Shown: in pieces, positions 47,033-56,132 of the stretch
Layout: each line of letters starts with the position of its first letter
Numbering within the stretch: position 1 is the first letter of the stretch
DNA from: an uncultured Pelagibacteraceae bacterium
GTDB taxonomy: Bacteria; Pseudomonadota; Alphaproteobacteria; Pelagibacterales; Pelagibacteraceae
NCBI GenBank assembly: GCA_902603555.1
Contig: CACKVD010000006.1
Coordinates: forward strand, 1 to 64,000
Direction: 5' to 3'
Length of the DNA stretch: 64,000 nucleotides
Notes under the pieces: model-generated
Database searches by the model: none
Told to the model about the DNA's origin: nothing
The model's input: the letters and a program-made list of their open reading frames with translations, nothing else
Position numbers and translations under genes: made by a program

Positions 47033-47491
47033 TCAATTAATTTGGCCCCAAATGTCTTTTTTTGTTATCCATCCATTAAATTTTCCAGTTCTTATTTTAC
47101 ACCAATTTTCTTCACACTTTTTAACAATAAGAACTCTTCCTTTTTTAATTTTTGCCAAGGGTTTTGAAAATTTAGATGGTTTTTTATATAAAATTTTATC
47201 TTTAAGAGGGATAACTGAGTTTATTGATTTTAATTGAGACCAGTGTATCCACCCACCGTTATTTTTAAAATCAATTATTCTTCTCCAATTTTCTTTTTTA
47301 TCAATTTGTTTAATTGGTAAATTGATTTTTTTGTAAACAAATTTTACAGGTGACTCAAAGCTGGGACCATACCTTACATTAACTCTATCTTTTTTTAATG
47401 ATAAAAAAATCTCTTCAGCATTGATTATTGATGAAGATAAAAAGATAAAAAAAATAAAAACCATTAATTTAAGATTTATTTTCACAAACAT
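47033..47491 (-). CDS. Exported bacterial SH3-like domain protein
   Basis: A signal peptide (about residues 1-25, ending in INAEE) is followed by two SH3-like units: RVNVRYGPSFESPVKFVYKK with GGWIHWSQL, and ILYKKPSKFSKPLAKIKKGR with WCKIRTGKFNGWITKKDIWG. It resembles alphaproteobacterial SH3-domain proteins (DUF1058 type), thought to bind peptidoglycan or other periplasmic targets. It ends the minus-strand run that starts at ubiE. Confidence 0.85.
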   Translation of the reverse strand: MFVKINLKLMVFIFFIFLSSSIINAEEIFLSLKKDRVNVRYGPSFESPVKFVYKKINLPIKQIDKKENWRRIIDFKNNGGWIHWSQLKSINSVIPLKDKILYKKPSKFSKPLAKIKKGRVLIVKKCEENWCKIRTGKFNGWITKKDIWGQIN

Positions 47492-47496
47492 AATTT

Positions 47497-48231
47497 TTAT
47501 TTCTTAAATTTAACTTTTCTAAAATTAAGATTTAAAAGATCTATGATTAATATTTGATTTTTTAAGTTTTGGCCAATTTCCATTATCATCTTTAAGGCTT
47601 CGTTTGCTTGGGTAGCACCTACTATTGATGCAATAGTGCCAAGTACTCCTTCAAATTCACAATTTAAAATATCATCAGAAATATCTTTTTCTTGATAAAA
47701 ATTTTTCAAAGAAGCTGTTCTTTTATCTTTAAAATCAAATGTAAATACATGACCATCAAATTTACTTATAGCACCAGTTACCAATTTTTTTTTTAATTTT
47801 ATGCAAAAATCATTAATTAAGAATTTAGTTTTAAAATTATCAGAGCTATCAACAATAATTTCATAATTATTAATTATATTCTCAATATTTTTTTCATTGA
47901 GTCTTGATTTATAGGTTTTAATCTTTGTTAGTGGATTTATTTCTTTTAGCTTTTTTGCTGCTACACTAACCTTTGGTTTTTTTACATCTTTAGAATTAAA
48001 TAAGCTTTGCCTATGAATATTTGAAAGATTAACAATATCATTGTCTATCAAACCAATTGTTCCAATACCAGCTCTTACCAAATTTTCTGCAGCGGGACAG
48101 CCCAAACCACCAATACCAACAATTAGAACTTTTGATGATAAAATTTTTTTTTGACCTTTTGGACCTATATTCTTAAGAATTAATTGTCTTGAAAATCTTT
48201 CGATTTGAGATTTATTTAAACCTTTTTTCAT
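47497..48231 (-). CDS. HesA/MoeB/ThiF-family adenylyltransferase (E1-like)
   Basis: Adenylates the C-terminus of a ubiquitin-like sulfur carrier (MoaD or ThiS type). The nucleotide-binding loop VLIVGIGGLGCPAAENLVRAG and LIDNDIVNLSNIHRQSLFN are typical, with VDSSDNFKTKFLINDFC. The paired CxxC zinc ligands of E. coli MoeB are missing; Cys in NCEFEGVLGTIASIVG aligns with the region usually near the catalytic Cys. Partner genes are not nearby, so molybdopterin versus thiamine cannot be decided. It overlaps dut by 4 bp. Confidence 0.85.
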   Translation of the reverse strand: MKKGLNKSQIERFSRQLILKNIGPKGQKKILSSKVLIVGIGGLGCPAAENLVRAGIGTIGLIDNDIVNLSNIHRQSLFNSKDVKKPKVSVAAKKLKEINPLTKIKTYKSRLNEKNIENIINNYEIIVDSSDNFKTKFLINDFCIKLKKKLVTGAISKFDGHVFTFDFKDKRTASLKNFYQEKDISDDILNCEFEGVLGTIASIVGATQANEALKMIMEIGQNLKNQILIIDLLNLNFRKVKFKK

Positions 48232-48665
48232 TTACCAGTTGATCCAAAACCCCCCTTACCTCTTAATGATTCTGGAAGTTCATTTGTCTCCTCTAGTTCA
48301 ATTTTTACAATTGGAGTTAAAACCATTTGAGCAATTCTGTCATTGTTATTGATTATAAAATTTTCACTTCCATGGTTAAATAAAATAATTTTAAGCTCTC
48401 CTCTATAATCACTATCTATCGTACCAGGTGTATTCAAAACGCTAATATTATTTTTTGCTGCTAAACCAGATCTTGGTCTAATTTGAATTTCGTATTCCTC
48501 CGGGAACGCAACAGTTAATCCAGTTGGAACAAGACATGACTTACCTGGTATTAAATTAATTGGTTTTTCTATGAAAGCCATCAAATCCATACCTGAGGCT
48601 CCTTTTGTTTTATATGAAGGCAATTTTACAGAGGGATTTAACTTTTTAATTAAAACTTTAATCAT
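48228..48665 (-). CDS. dut: dUTP pyrophosphatase
   Basis: Hydrolyses dUTP to dUMP. The five trimeric dUTPase motifs are visible: GASGMDLMA, PRSGLAAKN, NTPGTIDSDYRGE, NDRIAQMVL and RGKGGFGSTGK. Length (145) is normal. It shares one base with the end of coaBC, a common alphaproteobacterial pair. Confidence 0.98.
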   Translation of the reverse strand: MIKVLIKKLNPSVKLPSYKTKGASGMDLMAFIEKPINLIPGKSCLVPTGLTVAFPEEYEIQIRPRSGLAAKNNISVLNTPGTIDSDYRGELKIILFNHGSENFIINNNDRIAQMVLTPIVKIELEETNELPESLRGKGGFGSTGK

Positions 48666-49864
48666 TAGTTTAAATGATTAATAATTTTTTCAACTAATTC
48701 ATCTGAAATTTCGGACTTTGGTTTGTATTTAATTTTATCAGTTTTTTTATTTTTATAAAAAATTGAGACTTCGTTAAAATCTGACTCAAATCCGATTTTT
48801 TTATTTGATACATCATTTGCAATTATCCAATCACAATTTTTTTCATTTAGTTTTTCATTTGCATAATTTTCTAAATTATTGGTTTCTGCAGCAAAACCAA
48901 CGACAAGTCTTGGTCTTAAAACGTTATGATTAGAGACATAATTAAGAATATCTACATTTTTCTCTAATTCTATATTGAGCTTGTCTTGCTTTTTTATTTT
49001 TATTGTAGAAGTTTTATTTAGTTTATAATCACCTACTGCCGCTGAAAATACCGCAACATCAGCAGGTAAACTATTTAGTGTTGCCTGAAACATCTCCTCG
49101 GCTGTTTCAATTTTTATTAAATTGATATCGTTATTAATTTCTAAATTTGTTGGTCCAGAAATTAAAGTTGTATCAAAACCTTTCTTTGATAATGATTTGG
49201 CAATTTCATATCCTTGTTTTCCACTTGATTTATTAGTAATAAATCTTATTGGATCAATATATTCATTGGTAGGTCCTGCAGTCACAATTGCTTTTAATTT
49301 ATTTTTTATTTTTAAACTTTCAAAATAATTTTCAAGCTCATTTTTTATTTCTTTTGGTTCTATCATTTTTCCTTCACCATATTCACCACATGCCATATCA
49401 CCAATTTCAGGTCCAATTAATCTATAGTCATAAGTTTTTAGTTTATCTATATTTTGTTTAGTAGATTGATGATTCCACATTCTTACATTCATTGCAGGAG
49501 CTATAAAAATTTTTTTATTTGAAGCAAGAGCAACCGTAGATGCCAAATCATCAGAATTGCCATTTGCAAGCTTAGATATTGTATTAGCTGTTGCTGGTGC
49601 AATTAAAATAAGATCTGCCCACCTTGAAAGGCTAATATGATCCATTTCTGCTTCATCTTCTATGCTAAAAAGATCTTGATAAACTTTTGATTGAGATAAT
49701 GAGGTAATTGAAAGAGGTGTTACAAATTTAGCACCACTCTTGGTAAGAATTGTTTTTATAGTTACTCCTTCTTTTTTTAGAAGTCTTATCATTTCAAGAC
49801 TTTTATAAGCAGCTATTCCACCACAAATTATTAGTAAGATTTTTTTATTATTCAAATTATTCAT
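48665..49864 (-). CDS. coaBC: Phosphopantothenoylcysteine decarboxylase/synthase
   Basis: Bifunctional coenzyme A enzyme. The flavin-binding CoaC part (about residues 1-185) has LLIICGGIAAYKSLEMIRLL, the substrate-binding PAMNVRMW and the active-site Cys in DMACGEYGEGKM. The CoaB part (about 190-399) has AIVTAGPTNEYIDPIRFITNKSSGKQG segments, FSAAVGDYK and GFAAETNN. Length (399) is standard. Confidence 0.97.
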   Translation of the reverse strand: MNNLNNKKILLIICGGIAAYKSLEMIRLLKKEGVTIKTILTKSGAKFVTPLSITSLSQSKVYQDLFSIEDEAEMDHISLSRWADLILIAPATANTISKLANGNSDDLASTVALASNKKIFIAPAMNVRMWNHQSTKQNIDKLKTYDYRLIGPEIGDMACGEYGEGKMIEPKEIKNELENYFESLKIKNKLKAIVTAGPTNEYIDPIRFITNKSSGKQGYEIAKSLSKKGFDTTLISGPTNLEINNDINLIKIETAEEMFQATLNSLPADVAVFSAAVGDYKLNKTSTIKIKKQDKLNIELEKNVDILNYVSNHNVLRPRLVVGFAAETNNLENYANEKLNEKNCDWIIANDVSNKKIGFESDFNEVSIFYKNKKTDKIKYKPKSEISDELVEKIINHLN

Positions 49865-49872
49865 CGATTAAA

Positions 49873-51441
49873 TTAAAATACTAATAGACCAAAAATTACA
49901 AGGACTAATAAACTAATTATAGATTGATTTCTAAAAGCAGTCATTTCAGCTTTTTTTGTATTTAAGGCAGTATAAGAGTTTGAGTGTTGTGGAATTTGTC
50001 CACTAGCTAGATAAGTAAGAGCTTGATTGGCTTTATCCATTATTTCAGGAAATTCAGGTAATCTTTTTATTACTTCTGAAGTATTTTGTAGAGTCTCGTT
50101 AAAAGTTGTCATTGGATTTTTGGTTTCTTTTAACCAACTTTCAAGAACAGGTTTTGAAGTGGTCCAAATGTTTGTATTAGGATTTAATTTTCGTGCTACA
50201 CCTTCAACTACTACCATTGTTTTTTGCAACATAAGAAGCTGAGGTTGGGTTTGCATATTGAATTTTTCTGTCACATCAAATAATTGTTTTAATAATTTTC
50301 CTCCAGAAATATCTTTGACTGCTTGGCCGAAAATTGGTTCACCTATCGACCTTAGTGCTTGAGCCAGATCATCGATAGGTACTTCTTTTGGAACTAAACC
50401 AGCAATTAAGTGAACTTCTGCAACTTTACGATAATCTCTTTGAATAAATCCGAATAGTATTTCAGCTAAAAATCTTTTACTCATTTTATCAAGTCTTCCC
50501 ATTATTCCAAAATCAATAGGAACAATATGTCCGTTATTATCTATGAATATATTTCCTTGATGCATATCAGCATGAAAAAAACCATCTCTAACTGCATGTC
50601 TTAAAAAATTTTGAATAATATCCTCAGCTATCTTTTCTGTATTAAAATTTCGTTTTTTAAGTTCCTGAGTTTCTCTTATTGAAATACCTTCAATCCAATC
50701 AAGCGTCATTACATTTTCACTCGTAAAATTCCAATAAATTTGGGGAACTCTGAAACCAACATCATTTTTTGTATTTTCTGCATATTCATTAGCGGCCGCA
50801 GCTTCAAATCTAAGATCCATTTCAAGGTTTGTAATTTCTTTTAATAAAAAAACTACCTCAACTAACTTAAGTCTTTTTGTTTTTTTAATTAAAGATTCTA
50901 CTAAAAAAGCAAAAAGCATAATGGCATCTATTTCTTCATTGAATATTTTTTTAATCTCTGGTCTCAAAATTTTAATAGCAACATCTTTTATTGTTCCATT
51001 ATCATTAATTTGTGCTTTATGTACCTGGGCTATTGAAGCAGCGGCCACTGGTTCACTTAAATCAATTATAGAATCGTACGTTTCATTACCTAAATCATTT
51101 TTAACTATTTCTTTTGCTTGAATTAGAGAAAATGGTGGCAACTTATCTTGGAGGTTTTCAAGTTTTTTAGAAAGCTCCTCACCAATTATATCTGGTCTTG
51201 TAGCTAGAAACTGACCAAGTTTAATGAAAGTTGTACCCATTGACTCAAGTGAATTGGATAATCGCTGTCCCTCATCCATTGTGTTATGCATATTATTTTT
51301 TGGTGAAAAAGAAAAAGATAAAATTTTAAATAATATTTTGACAGTTAAGGGTGGCTCCTTAAATTTAGAAGTTATATTTAAAATATCAGATTTTGCTACT
51401 TTTCTACCTAACTTAAATAAAGTTATTAATTTTCTAAACAT
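49873..51441 (-). CDS. ubiB: UbiB-family atypical kinase for ubiquinone biosynthesis
   Basis: ADCK/UbiB ATPase that supports ubiquinone synthesis at the membrane. The alanine-rich loop PVAAASIAQVHKAQ replaces the glycine-rich loop; MTLDWIEGISI and HADMHQGNIFIDNNGHIVPIDFG are the catalytic segments. The KxGQ motif is in FIKLGQFLATRPD. Two hydrophobic stretches at the very C-terminus suggest membrane anchoring. I start it at ATG 51441, which shares a base with the ubiE stop (TAATG); the open frame reaches 51453. Confidence 0.95.
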   Translation of the reverse strand: MFRKLITLFKLGRKVAKSDILNITSKFKEPPLTVKILFKILSFSFSPKNNMHNTMDEGQRLSNSLESMGTTFIKLGQFLATRPDIIGEELSKKLENLQDKLPPFSLIQAKEIVKNDLGNETYDSIIDLSEPVAAASIAQVHKAQINDNGTIKDVAIKILRPEIKKIFNEEIDAIMLFAFLVESLIKKTKRLKLVEVVFLLKEITNLEMDLRFEAAAANEYAENTKNDVGFRVPQIYWNFTSENVMTLDWIEGISIRETQELKKRNFNTEKIAEDIIQNFLRHAVRDGFFHADMHQGNIFIDNNGHIVPIDFGIMGRLDKMSKRFLAEILFGFIQRDYRKVAEVHLIAGLVPKEVPIDDLAQALRSIGEPIFGQAVKDISGGKLLKQLFDVTEKFNMQTQPQLLMLQKTMVVVEGVARKLNPNTNIWTTSKPVLESWLKETKNPMTTFNETLQNTSEVIKRLPEFPEIMDKANQALTYLASGQIPQHSNSYTALNTKKAEMTAFRNQSIISLLVLVIFGLLVF

Positions 51442-52145
51442 TAAATTTTCCACCCACTATGTATAGAAACAATACCACCAGATAAATTTCTATATGAACA
51501 TTTTTGAAAACCATTTTTAGACATTAAATCAATTAACTCATCTTGATTTATAAAATTTTCAATACTTTTAATAAGATATTCATAAGGTTTTTTCTCACCA
51601 ACTATAAGCTTCCCAATTGATGGTAAAAGTTTGGAATAATTTTTATAAATTATATCTAAGCTTGAGTTTTGTATTTTTGAAAATTCAAGACACATGTAAC
51701 GTCCACCAGGTTTTAGTACTCGATAAGCCTCTGATAAAGCTTTGCTTAAATTTTTAGTATTTCTTAAACCAAAACTTATTGTATAAAAGTCAAATGAATT
51801 TTTAAGTAATGGAAGTTTTTCTGCAGGTGCATTAACCCAGTTCAAATTTTTAAATTTACTTAATTTCTCCTTCCCCTTTTTAATCATACTATTATTAGGA
51901 TCAACACAAGTAATGTGTGAGTTTTCATTTACATTTCTTAAATAATACTTCGCTATATCTCCAGTTCCACACCCCACATCAATTAATTTGTGATTTGGAG
52001 AGGGACACATCATATTTATTAAATTCTTTTTCCATAATCGGTGAACACCTAATGACATAAAGTCATTCATGAGATCATATTGATCATAAACCTGATCAAA
52101 AACACTTTCCACTAGTCCTTTTTTATTTTGAAGATATTGTTGCAT
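51441..52145 (-). CDS. ubiE: Ubiquinone/menaquinone C-methyltransferase UbiE
   Basis: SAM-dependent C-methyltransferase of quinone synthesis. VFDQVYDQYDLMNDFMSLGVHRLWK at the start, LIDVGCGTGDIAKYYL (SAM loop) and ISFGLRNTKNLSKALSEAYRVLKPGG are hallmark segments, with the C-terminal IVSIHSGWKI typical of UbiE. Length (234) is normal. It is divergent from mutM with a 31-bp spacer. Confidence 0.97.
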   Translation of the reverse strand: MQQYLQNKKGLVESVFDQVYDQYDLMNDFMSLGVHRLWKKNLINMMCPSPNHKLIDVGCGTGDIAKYYLRNVNENSHITCVDPNNSMIKKGKEKLSKFKNLNWVNAPAEKLPLLKNSFDFYTISFGLRNTKNLSKALSEAYRVLKPGGRYMCLEFSKIQNSSLDIIYKNYSKLLPSIGKLIVGEKKPYEYLIKSIENFINQDELIDLMSKNGFQKCSYRNLSGGIVSIHSGWKI

Positions 52146-52176
52146 AATTATAAATATATATTGAATATAGTATTAA

Positions 52177-53040
52177 ATGCCAGAATTACCAGAAGTAGAA
52201 GTTGTTAGAAAGTCTTTGCACGAAAAGATTAAACAAAAAAAGATAAAAAAAGTAATAGTTAGAAATAGGAATTTAAGAATTAAAATACCTTTAGATTTTG
52301 AAAGTTTTTTAAGAGACCAAAAAGTAATAAAAATAGATAGATTTTCTAAATATTTAATTTTTCATTTATCCAATAATTCATACTGTTTAATCCATCTTGG
52401 AATGTCAGGAACCATACATCTAATTGATCTTAATAAACAAAATCATTTAACCAATACCAGCTTTTATCACTCTCCAATTTTACCTCCAAAGCACAATCAC
52501 ATAGAAATTATATTCGAAAAGTCAAAGATTATTTATAATGATCCAAGAAGGTTTGGTTTTTTTCAGATAATAAAAAATTTAAGTTTACTTAAAAAAAGAT
52601 TAAACCATTTAGGTCCTGAGCCTTTCCAATCAAAATTTAATTTAGAATATGTATTATCTTTTTTTAGAGGAAAAGAAAAAAATATTAAAAATTATTTATT
52701 AGACCAAAATTTTGTCTCAGGAATTGGTAACATATATGCAAATGAAATTTTATTTTTAAGTAAAATAAATCCAAACACAAAAGTATATCTTTTAAAAAAA
52801 AAAGATTGTGAAAAAATAATTAATATCTCTAAAAAGGTTCTCACGAATGCAATAAAAAAAGGTGGATCAAGCATAAAAAATTTTAAAAATTTATCTGGTA
52901 AAAATGGTTCTTTTCAAAAAAATTTCAAAGTTTATGAAAGAAAAGGATTAAACTGTAAGCGATTTAAATGTGAAGGAGTAATTCAAAAAAAAGTTATTTC
53001 TAACAGGTCCACCTTTTTTTGTAATATTTGTCAAAAATAA
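52177..53040 (+). CDS. mutM: Formamidopyrimidine-DNA glycosylase
   Basis: Removes 8-oxoguanine and FaPy from DNA. The catalytic N-terminus MPELPEVEVVRKSL (Pro2, Glu3) is exact, the helix-two-turn-helix has DQNFVSGIGNIYANEILF, and the C-terminal zinc finger reads CKRFKCEGVIQKKVIS then FFCNICQK. Length (287) is normal. The placement opposite ubiE and before rpsT-dnaA is common in alphaproteobacteria. Confidence 0.97.
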   Translation: MPELPEVEVVRKSLHEKIKQKKIKKVIVRNRNLRIKIPLDFESFLRDQKVIKIDRFSKYLIFHLSNNSYCLIHLGMSGTIHLIDLNKQNHLTNTSFYHSPILPPKHNHIEIIFEKSKIIYNDPRRFGFFQIIKNLSLLKKRLNHLGPEPFQSKFNLEYVLSFFRGKEKNIKNYLLDQNFVSGIGNIYANEILFLSKINPNTKVYLLKKKDCEKIINISKKVLTNAIKKGGSSIKNFKNLSGKNGSFQKNFKVYERKGLNCKRFKCEGVIQKKVISNRSTFFCNICQK

Positions 53041-53052
53041 TAAATTATTTGA

Positions 53053-53081
53053 TTGACCAAGATTAATTCCCAAGTTATACC
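53053..53081 (+). promoter_or_regulatory. Candidate sigma-70 promoter of rpsT
   Basis: TTGACC (53053-53058), 17-base spacer, TATACC (53076-53081). The predicted start point (around 53088) is within three bases of the rpsT ATG (53091), and no Shine-Dalgarno is present between, so the transcript would be leaderless or nearly so. Confidence 0.5.
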
Positions 53082-53090
53082 CCTGCGCAT

Positions 53091-53351
53091 ATGGCTAATA
53101 CAAAATCAGCAATCAAAAGAATTAGAAGAATATCTAAGCAAACAGTAGTTAATAAGGCTAGGAAAAGCAGATATAAGAATGTATTAAAAAAAATGAATCT
53201 TTTAATTGAAGGTAAAAAAAAGTCAGAAGCTATAAAATTCTTACCTAAGTTGAATTCTGAACTTATGAAAATTGCAAAAACAGGCATTGTTAAAAAACAA
53301 AATGCTTCTAGAAATATATCACGAATAACAAAGAAGATTTCTTCAATTTAG
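53091..53351 (+). CDS. rpsT: 30S ribosomal protein S20
   Basis: Small basic ribosomal protein. MANTKSAIKRIRRISKQTVVN, KSRYKNVLKKM and KTGIVKKQNASRNISRITKKI are typical S20 segments. Length 86 is standard. It lies upstream of dnaA, as in other alphaproteobacteria. Confidence 0.98.
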   Translation: MANTKSAIKRIRRISKQTVVNKARKSRYKNVLKKMNLLIEGKKKSEAIKFLPKLNSELMKIAKTGIVKKQNASRNISRITKKISSI

Positions 53352-53623
53352 ATTTTTATACTTGTAGTTGATTCAACTGAAAGCATACGCATTATATATG
53401 AATTAAAAACTCATATTCACAATATTTAGATTTAGTAAATTTATTTAAACATTTAATTCAATTAAAAATTTTATTTTCTTAATACATAAAAAAAAATTTC
53501 GTCAATAAATATTTTATTAAAAATAATATTTAACACAATCCTAGATTTTATTTATTTTATTTTTTTTTAAATTATTTGTTGCAATAATTATATTATGGTT
53601 CTAACTGAACATTCCCCAAAAAA
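53352..53623. other. rpsT-dnaA spacer, very AT-rich
   Basis: The longest non-coding stretch in the window (272 bases). It contains a perfect short palindrome AGTTGA-T-TCAACT (53366-53378), one near-DnaA box ATATTCACA (53413-53421; one mismatch to TTATNCACA) and a long run of A/T from about 53440 to 53590. There is no cluster of consensus DnaA boxes, so an origin is possible but unsupported. It ends in a 10-codon ORF that overlaps the dnaA start. Confidence 0.6.
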
Positions 53624-53627
53624 ATGA
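53595..53627 (+). promoter_or_regulatory. Possible 10-codon leader ORF coupled to dnaA
   Basis: ATG at 53595 opens MVLTEHSPKK and stops at TGA 53625-53627, which overlaps the dnaA ATG (53624-53626) as ATGA. The arrangement is the same coupling seen between real genes in this window. It may be a leader peptide setting dnaA translation, or chance. Confidence 0.35.
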
Positions 53628-55030
53628 ATAACTCTTTTAAAAATAGCAAATTAAATACCGAGAATTTAAATTGGAACTTAATTCAATCAGACATGAGAAA
53701 TAAGTTGGGTATTGATATTTATGAAAGCTGGCTAAAAAAAATTGAATTTATTGAAGAATTTAATAATTATATTTTATTGTCTGTTCCTACAAGATTTATT
53801 CGAGATTGGATCACTTCAAGATATCTAGATCAGATTTTACAATCTATTAAAAACTATAAAAAAGAAATAATAAGAATTGAGTTTAAAATTATTGAAAAAA
53901 AAGAAAATAATAATCAAAAAGAAACTGGATTTAAACATATAGATGATGGAGAAAATATTTCATTTATAAAAGACTCTTATCTTCAATATAATCGTATAGA
54001 TCCCAACAAAAGATTTGAAAATTTTATTACTGGTTCTAGTAATAAACTAGCTTATGAAGCTTCATTAAAAGTTTGTGAAAATATTTCTAATTATAACCCA
54101 CTTTATATTTATGGAGGTGTAGGGATGGGAAAAACTCACCTATTAAATTCTATTGGTCTTGAACTAAAAAAAGAGAATAAAGTAATGTTTATATCAGCAG
54201 AACGTTTTATGTACCAATTTGTAAAATCCATTAAGGCTAACGATATGGTTAAATTTAAAGAATATTTTAGAAATACAGATATTTTGTTAATTGATGATAT
54301 TCAATTTATGAATGGTAAAGAAGCAATGCAAGAGGAATTTTTCCATACTTTTAACGCTTTGCTCGACAAAGGATCGCAAATAATAGTCTCTGCTGATAGG
54401 GCTCCAAATAAATTATTAAGAATACAAGAGAGAATTAAATCAAGATTTTCAGGTGGCTTAGTTGTAGATGTTCAAAAGCCAGATTATGAATTAAGAAAAA
54501 AAATTGTAGAAAAAAAAACAGATGAATTAAATAATTTGCATTCAGAAAAAGTTCAAATTTCAAAGGAGATCCAAGATTTCATTAGCAAAGAAATTACAAA
54601 TAATATTAGAGAATTAACTGGTGCAATTAATCGAATAGTGTCTTTTTCTAGAATTTATAAAAAAATACCAAATTTAGCTGAAACAAAGATTGTATTAAAA
54701 GATTTATTAAATGTATCCGAAAACAAAGTTACAATTGATTTAATACAAACTATAGTTTGTAAGTTTTTTAAAATAAGCAAAAATGAAATGTTGTCATCTA
54801 GACGATCTAGGTATTTGGTAAGACCAAGACAAACAGCAATATATTTAACAAAAATTTTAACCTCAAAATCTTTACCTGAAATTGGAAGAGAGTTTTCTAA
54901 TCGCGACCACACAACTATAATTCACTCAGTCAGGACGATTGAAAAATTAAAGGAGAAAGATAGTGAAATGGTTGAAAATATTAACAAGCTCAAAAATCAG
55001 ATACTATATAATAATCAAAATGAAATTTAA
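53624..55030 (+). CDS. dnaA: Chromosomal replication initiator DnaA
   Basis: AAA+ initiator that binds DnaA boxes and melts the origin. Domain I begins near residue 17 (WNLIQSDMRNKLGIDIYESWL). The AAA+ part has Walker A IYGGVGMGKTHLLNSIG and Walker B ILLIDDIQFMNGKE; the C-terminal DNA-binding domain carries the signature SNRDHTTIIHSVRTIEKL. Length (468) is normal. dnaN starts within its last codons. Confidence 0.98.
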   Translation: MNNSFKNSKLNTENLNWNLIQSDMRNKLGIDIYESWLKKIEFIEEFNNYILLSVPTRFIRDWITSRYLDQILQSIKNYKKEIIRIEFKIIEKKENNNQKETGFKHIDDGENISFIKDSYLQYNRIDPNKRFENFITGSSNKLAYEASLKVCENISNYNPLYIYGGVGMGKTHLLNSIGLELKKENKVMFISAERFMYQFVKSIKANDMVKFKEYFRNTDILLIDDIQFMNGKEAMQEEFFHTFNALLDKGSQIIVSADRAPNKLLRIQERIKSRFSGGLVVDVQKPDYELRKKIVEKKTDELNNLHSEKVQISKEIQDFISKEITNNIRELTGAINRIVSFSRIYKKIPNLAETKIVLKDLLNVSENKVTIDLIQTIVCKFFKISKNEMLSSRRSRYLVRPRQTAIYLTKILTSKSLPEIGREFSNRDHTTIIHSVRTIEKLKEKDSEMVENINKLKNQILYNNQNEI

Positions 55031-56132
55031 CGTAAATCAACAAGACCTACAACAAGCACTAAATTTTTGCCAAGGAGTTATAGAGAAAAGAAGTACATTG
55101 CCAATTCTATCAAATATACTTTTAGACGTTCATGGTAATAAATTAACTATTACTGCAACTGATTTAGATTTAATCTTTATTCATCAAATTGATAATATTG
55201 AGGTTTTAGAGGAGGGAAAAACAACTACAACTTCATCAATAATGTATGACATTATAAGAAAATTTTCCTCTGAAAAAAAAATTAATCTTACACTAACAGA
55301 AAAAAGTAAATTACATGTGGAGTCTGAAAAATCTATTTTTAACTTAAACTGCATCAGTCCATCAGAGTTTCCATTAACAGATGAAAACTTTAATCAAAAT
55401 CAATTTTTAATTAAGTCAAAACAGCTTTTAAAATTGTTAAACAAATGTAAATTTTCTGTTTCAAATGATGAAACCAGACATTATTTAAGCGGTATTTACT
55501 TTCATCAGACTGAAGTTGAAGAAAAAAATTATCTTACTGCAGCTGCTACTGATAGTCATAGAATGTCTATTTCAAAGATTAGATTAGATAAAAAAATTGA
55601 TTTTGATCCTATCATTTTACCAAAAAAAACTATTTTTCAATTGTGTTCCTTGCTAGATAATTATGATGGTGATGTAAAAATTTCAAATATTAAATCTAAA
55701 ATTAAATTTGAGTTAAAAAATAGTATTTTAATTTCTAAACTAATTGATGGTAAATTTCCAAATTATATTCAAGTTATACCAAAAAATAATCAAAAAAAAT
55801 TAGAAATAAATTTAAAGTTATTTTTAAATTCTGTCGATAGAGTTGCATCGGTATCTTTAGATAAAAAAGATGGTGTTAAATTTGAATTAGGCAAAGATGT
55901 ACTGAATTTATCAGTAAATAATACTAATAGTGGTGATGGTAAAGAAACTCTTGCAGTAAAATTTGATAATGATTTAGAAATAAGCTTTAATTCTAGATAT
56001 TTGATAGATGTTGCATCACAAATTGATGGAGAAAATATAGAAATATATTTTAATGATTCTGGATCACCTGCCTTAATTAAAGATCCAGGTGATTTTGATA
56101 GTATTTTTGTCGTAATGCCTATGAAGGGTTAA
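55020..56132 (+). CDS. dnaN: DNA polymerase III beta sliding clamp
   Basis: Ring-shaped processivity clamp of replication. MKFNVNQQDLQQALNFCQGVIEKRSTLPILSNILL is the typical first strand and helix, and DSGSPALIKDPGDFDSIFVVMPMKG the typical end. I start it at ATG 55020, 11 bp inside dnaA; the open frame reaches 54963 but those residues duplicate dnaA sequence. Length from there is 370. Its end overlaps the convergent plsC by 4 bp. Confidence 0.98.
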   Translation: MKFNVNQQDLQQALNFCQGVIEKRSTLPILSNILLDVHGNKLTITATDLDLIFIHQIDNIEVLEEGKTTTTSSIMYDIIRKFSSEKKINLTLTEKSKLHVESEKSIFNLNCISPSEFPLTDENFNQNQFLIKSKQLLKLLNKCKFSVSNDETRHYLSGIYFHQTEVEEKNYLTAAATDSHRMSISKIRLDKKIDFDPIILPKKTIFQLCSLLDNYDGDVKISNIKSKIKFELKNSILISKLIDGKFPNYIQVIPKNNQKKLEINLKLFLNSVDRVASVSLDKKDGVKFELGKDVLNLSVNNTNSGDGKETLAVKFDNDLEISFNSRYLIDVASQIDGENIEIYFNDSGSPALIKDPGDFDSIFVVMPMKG

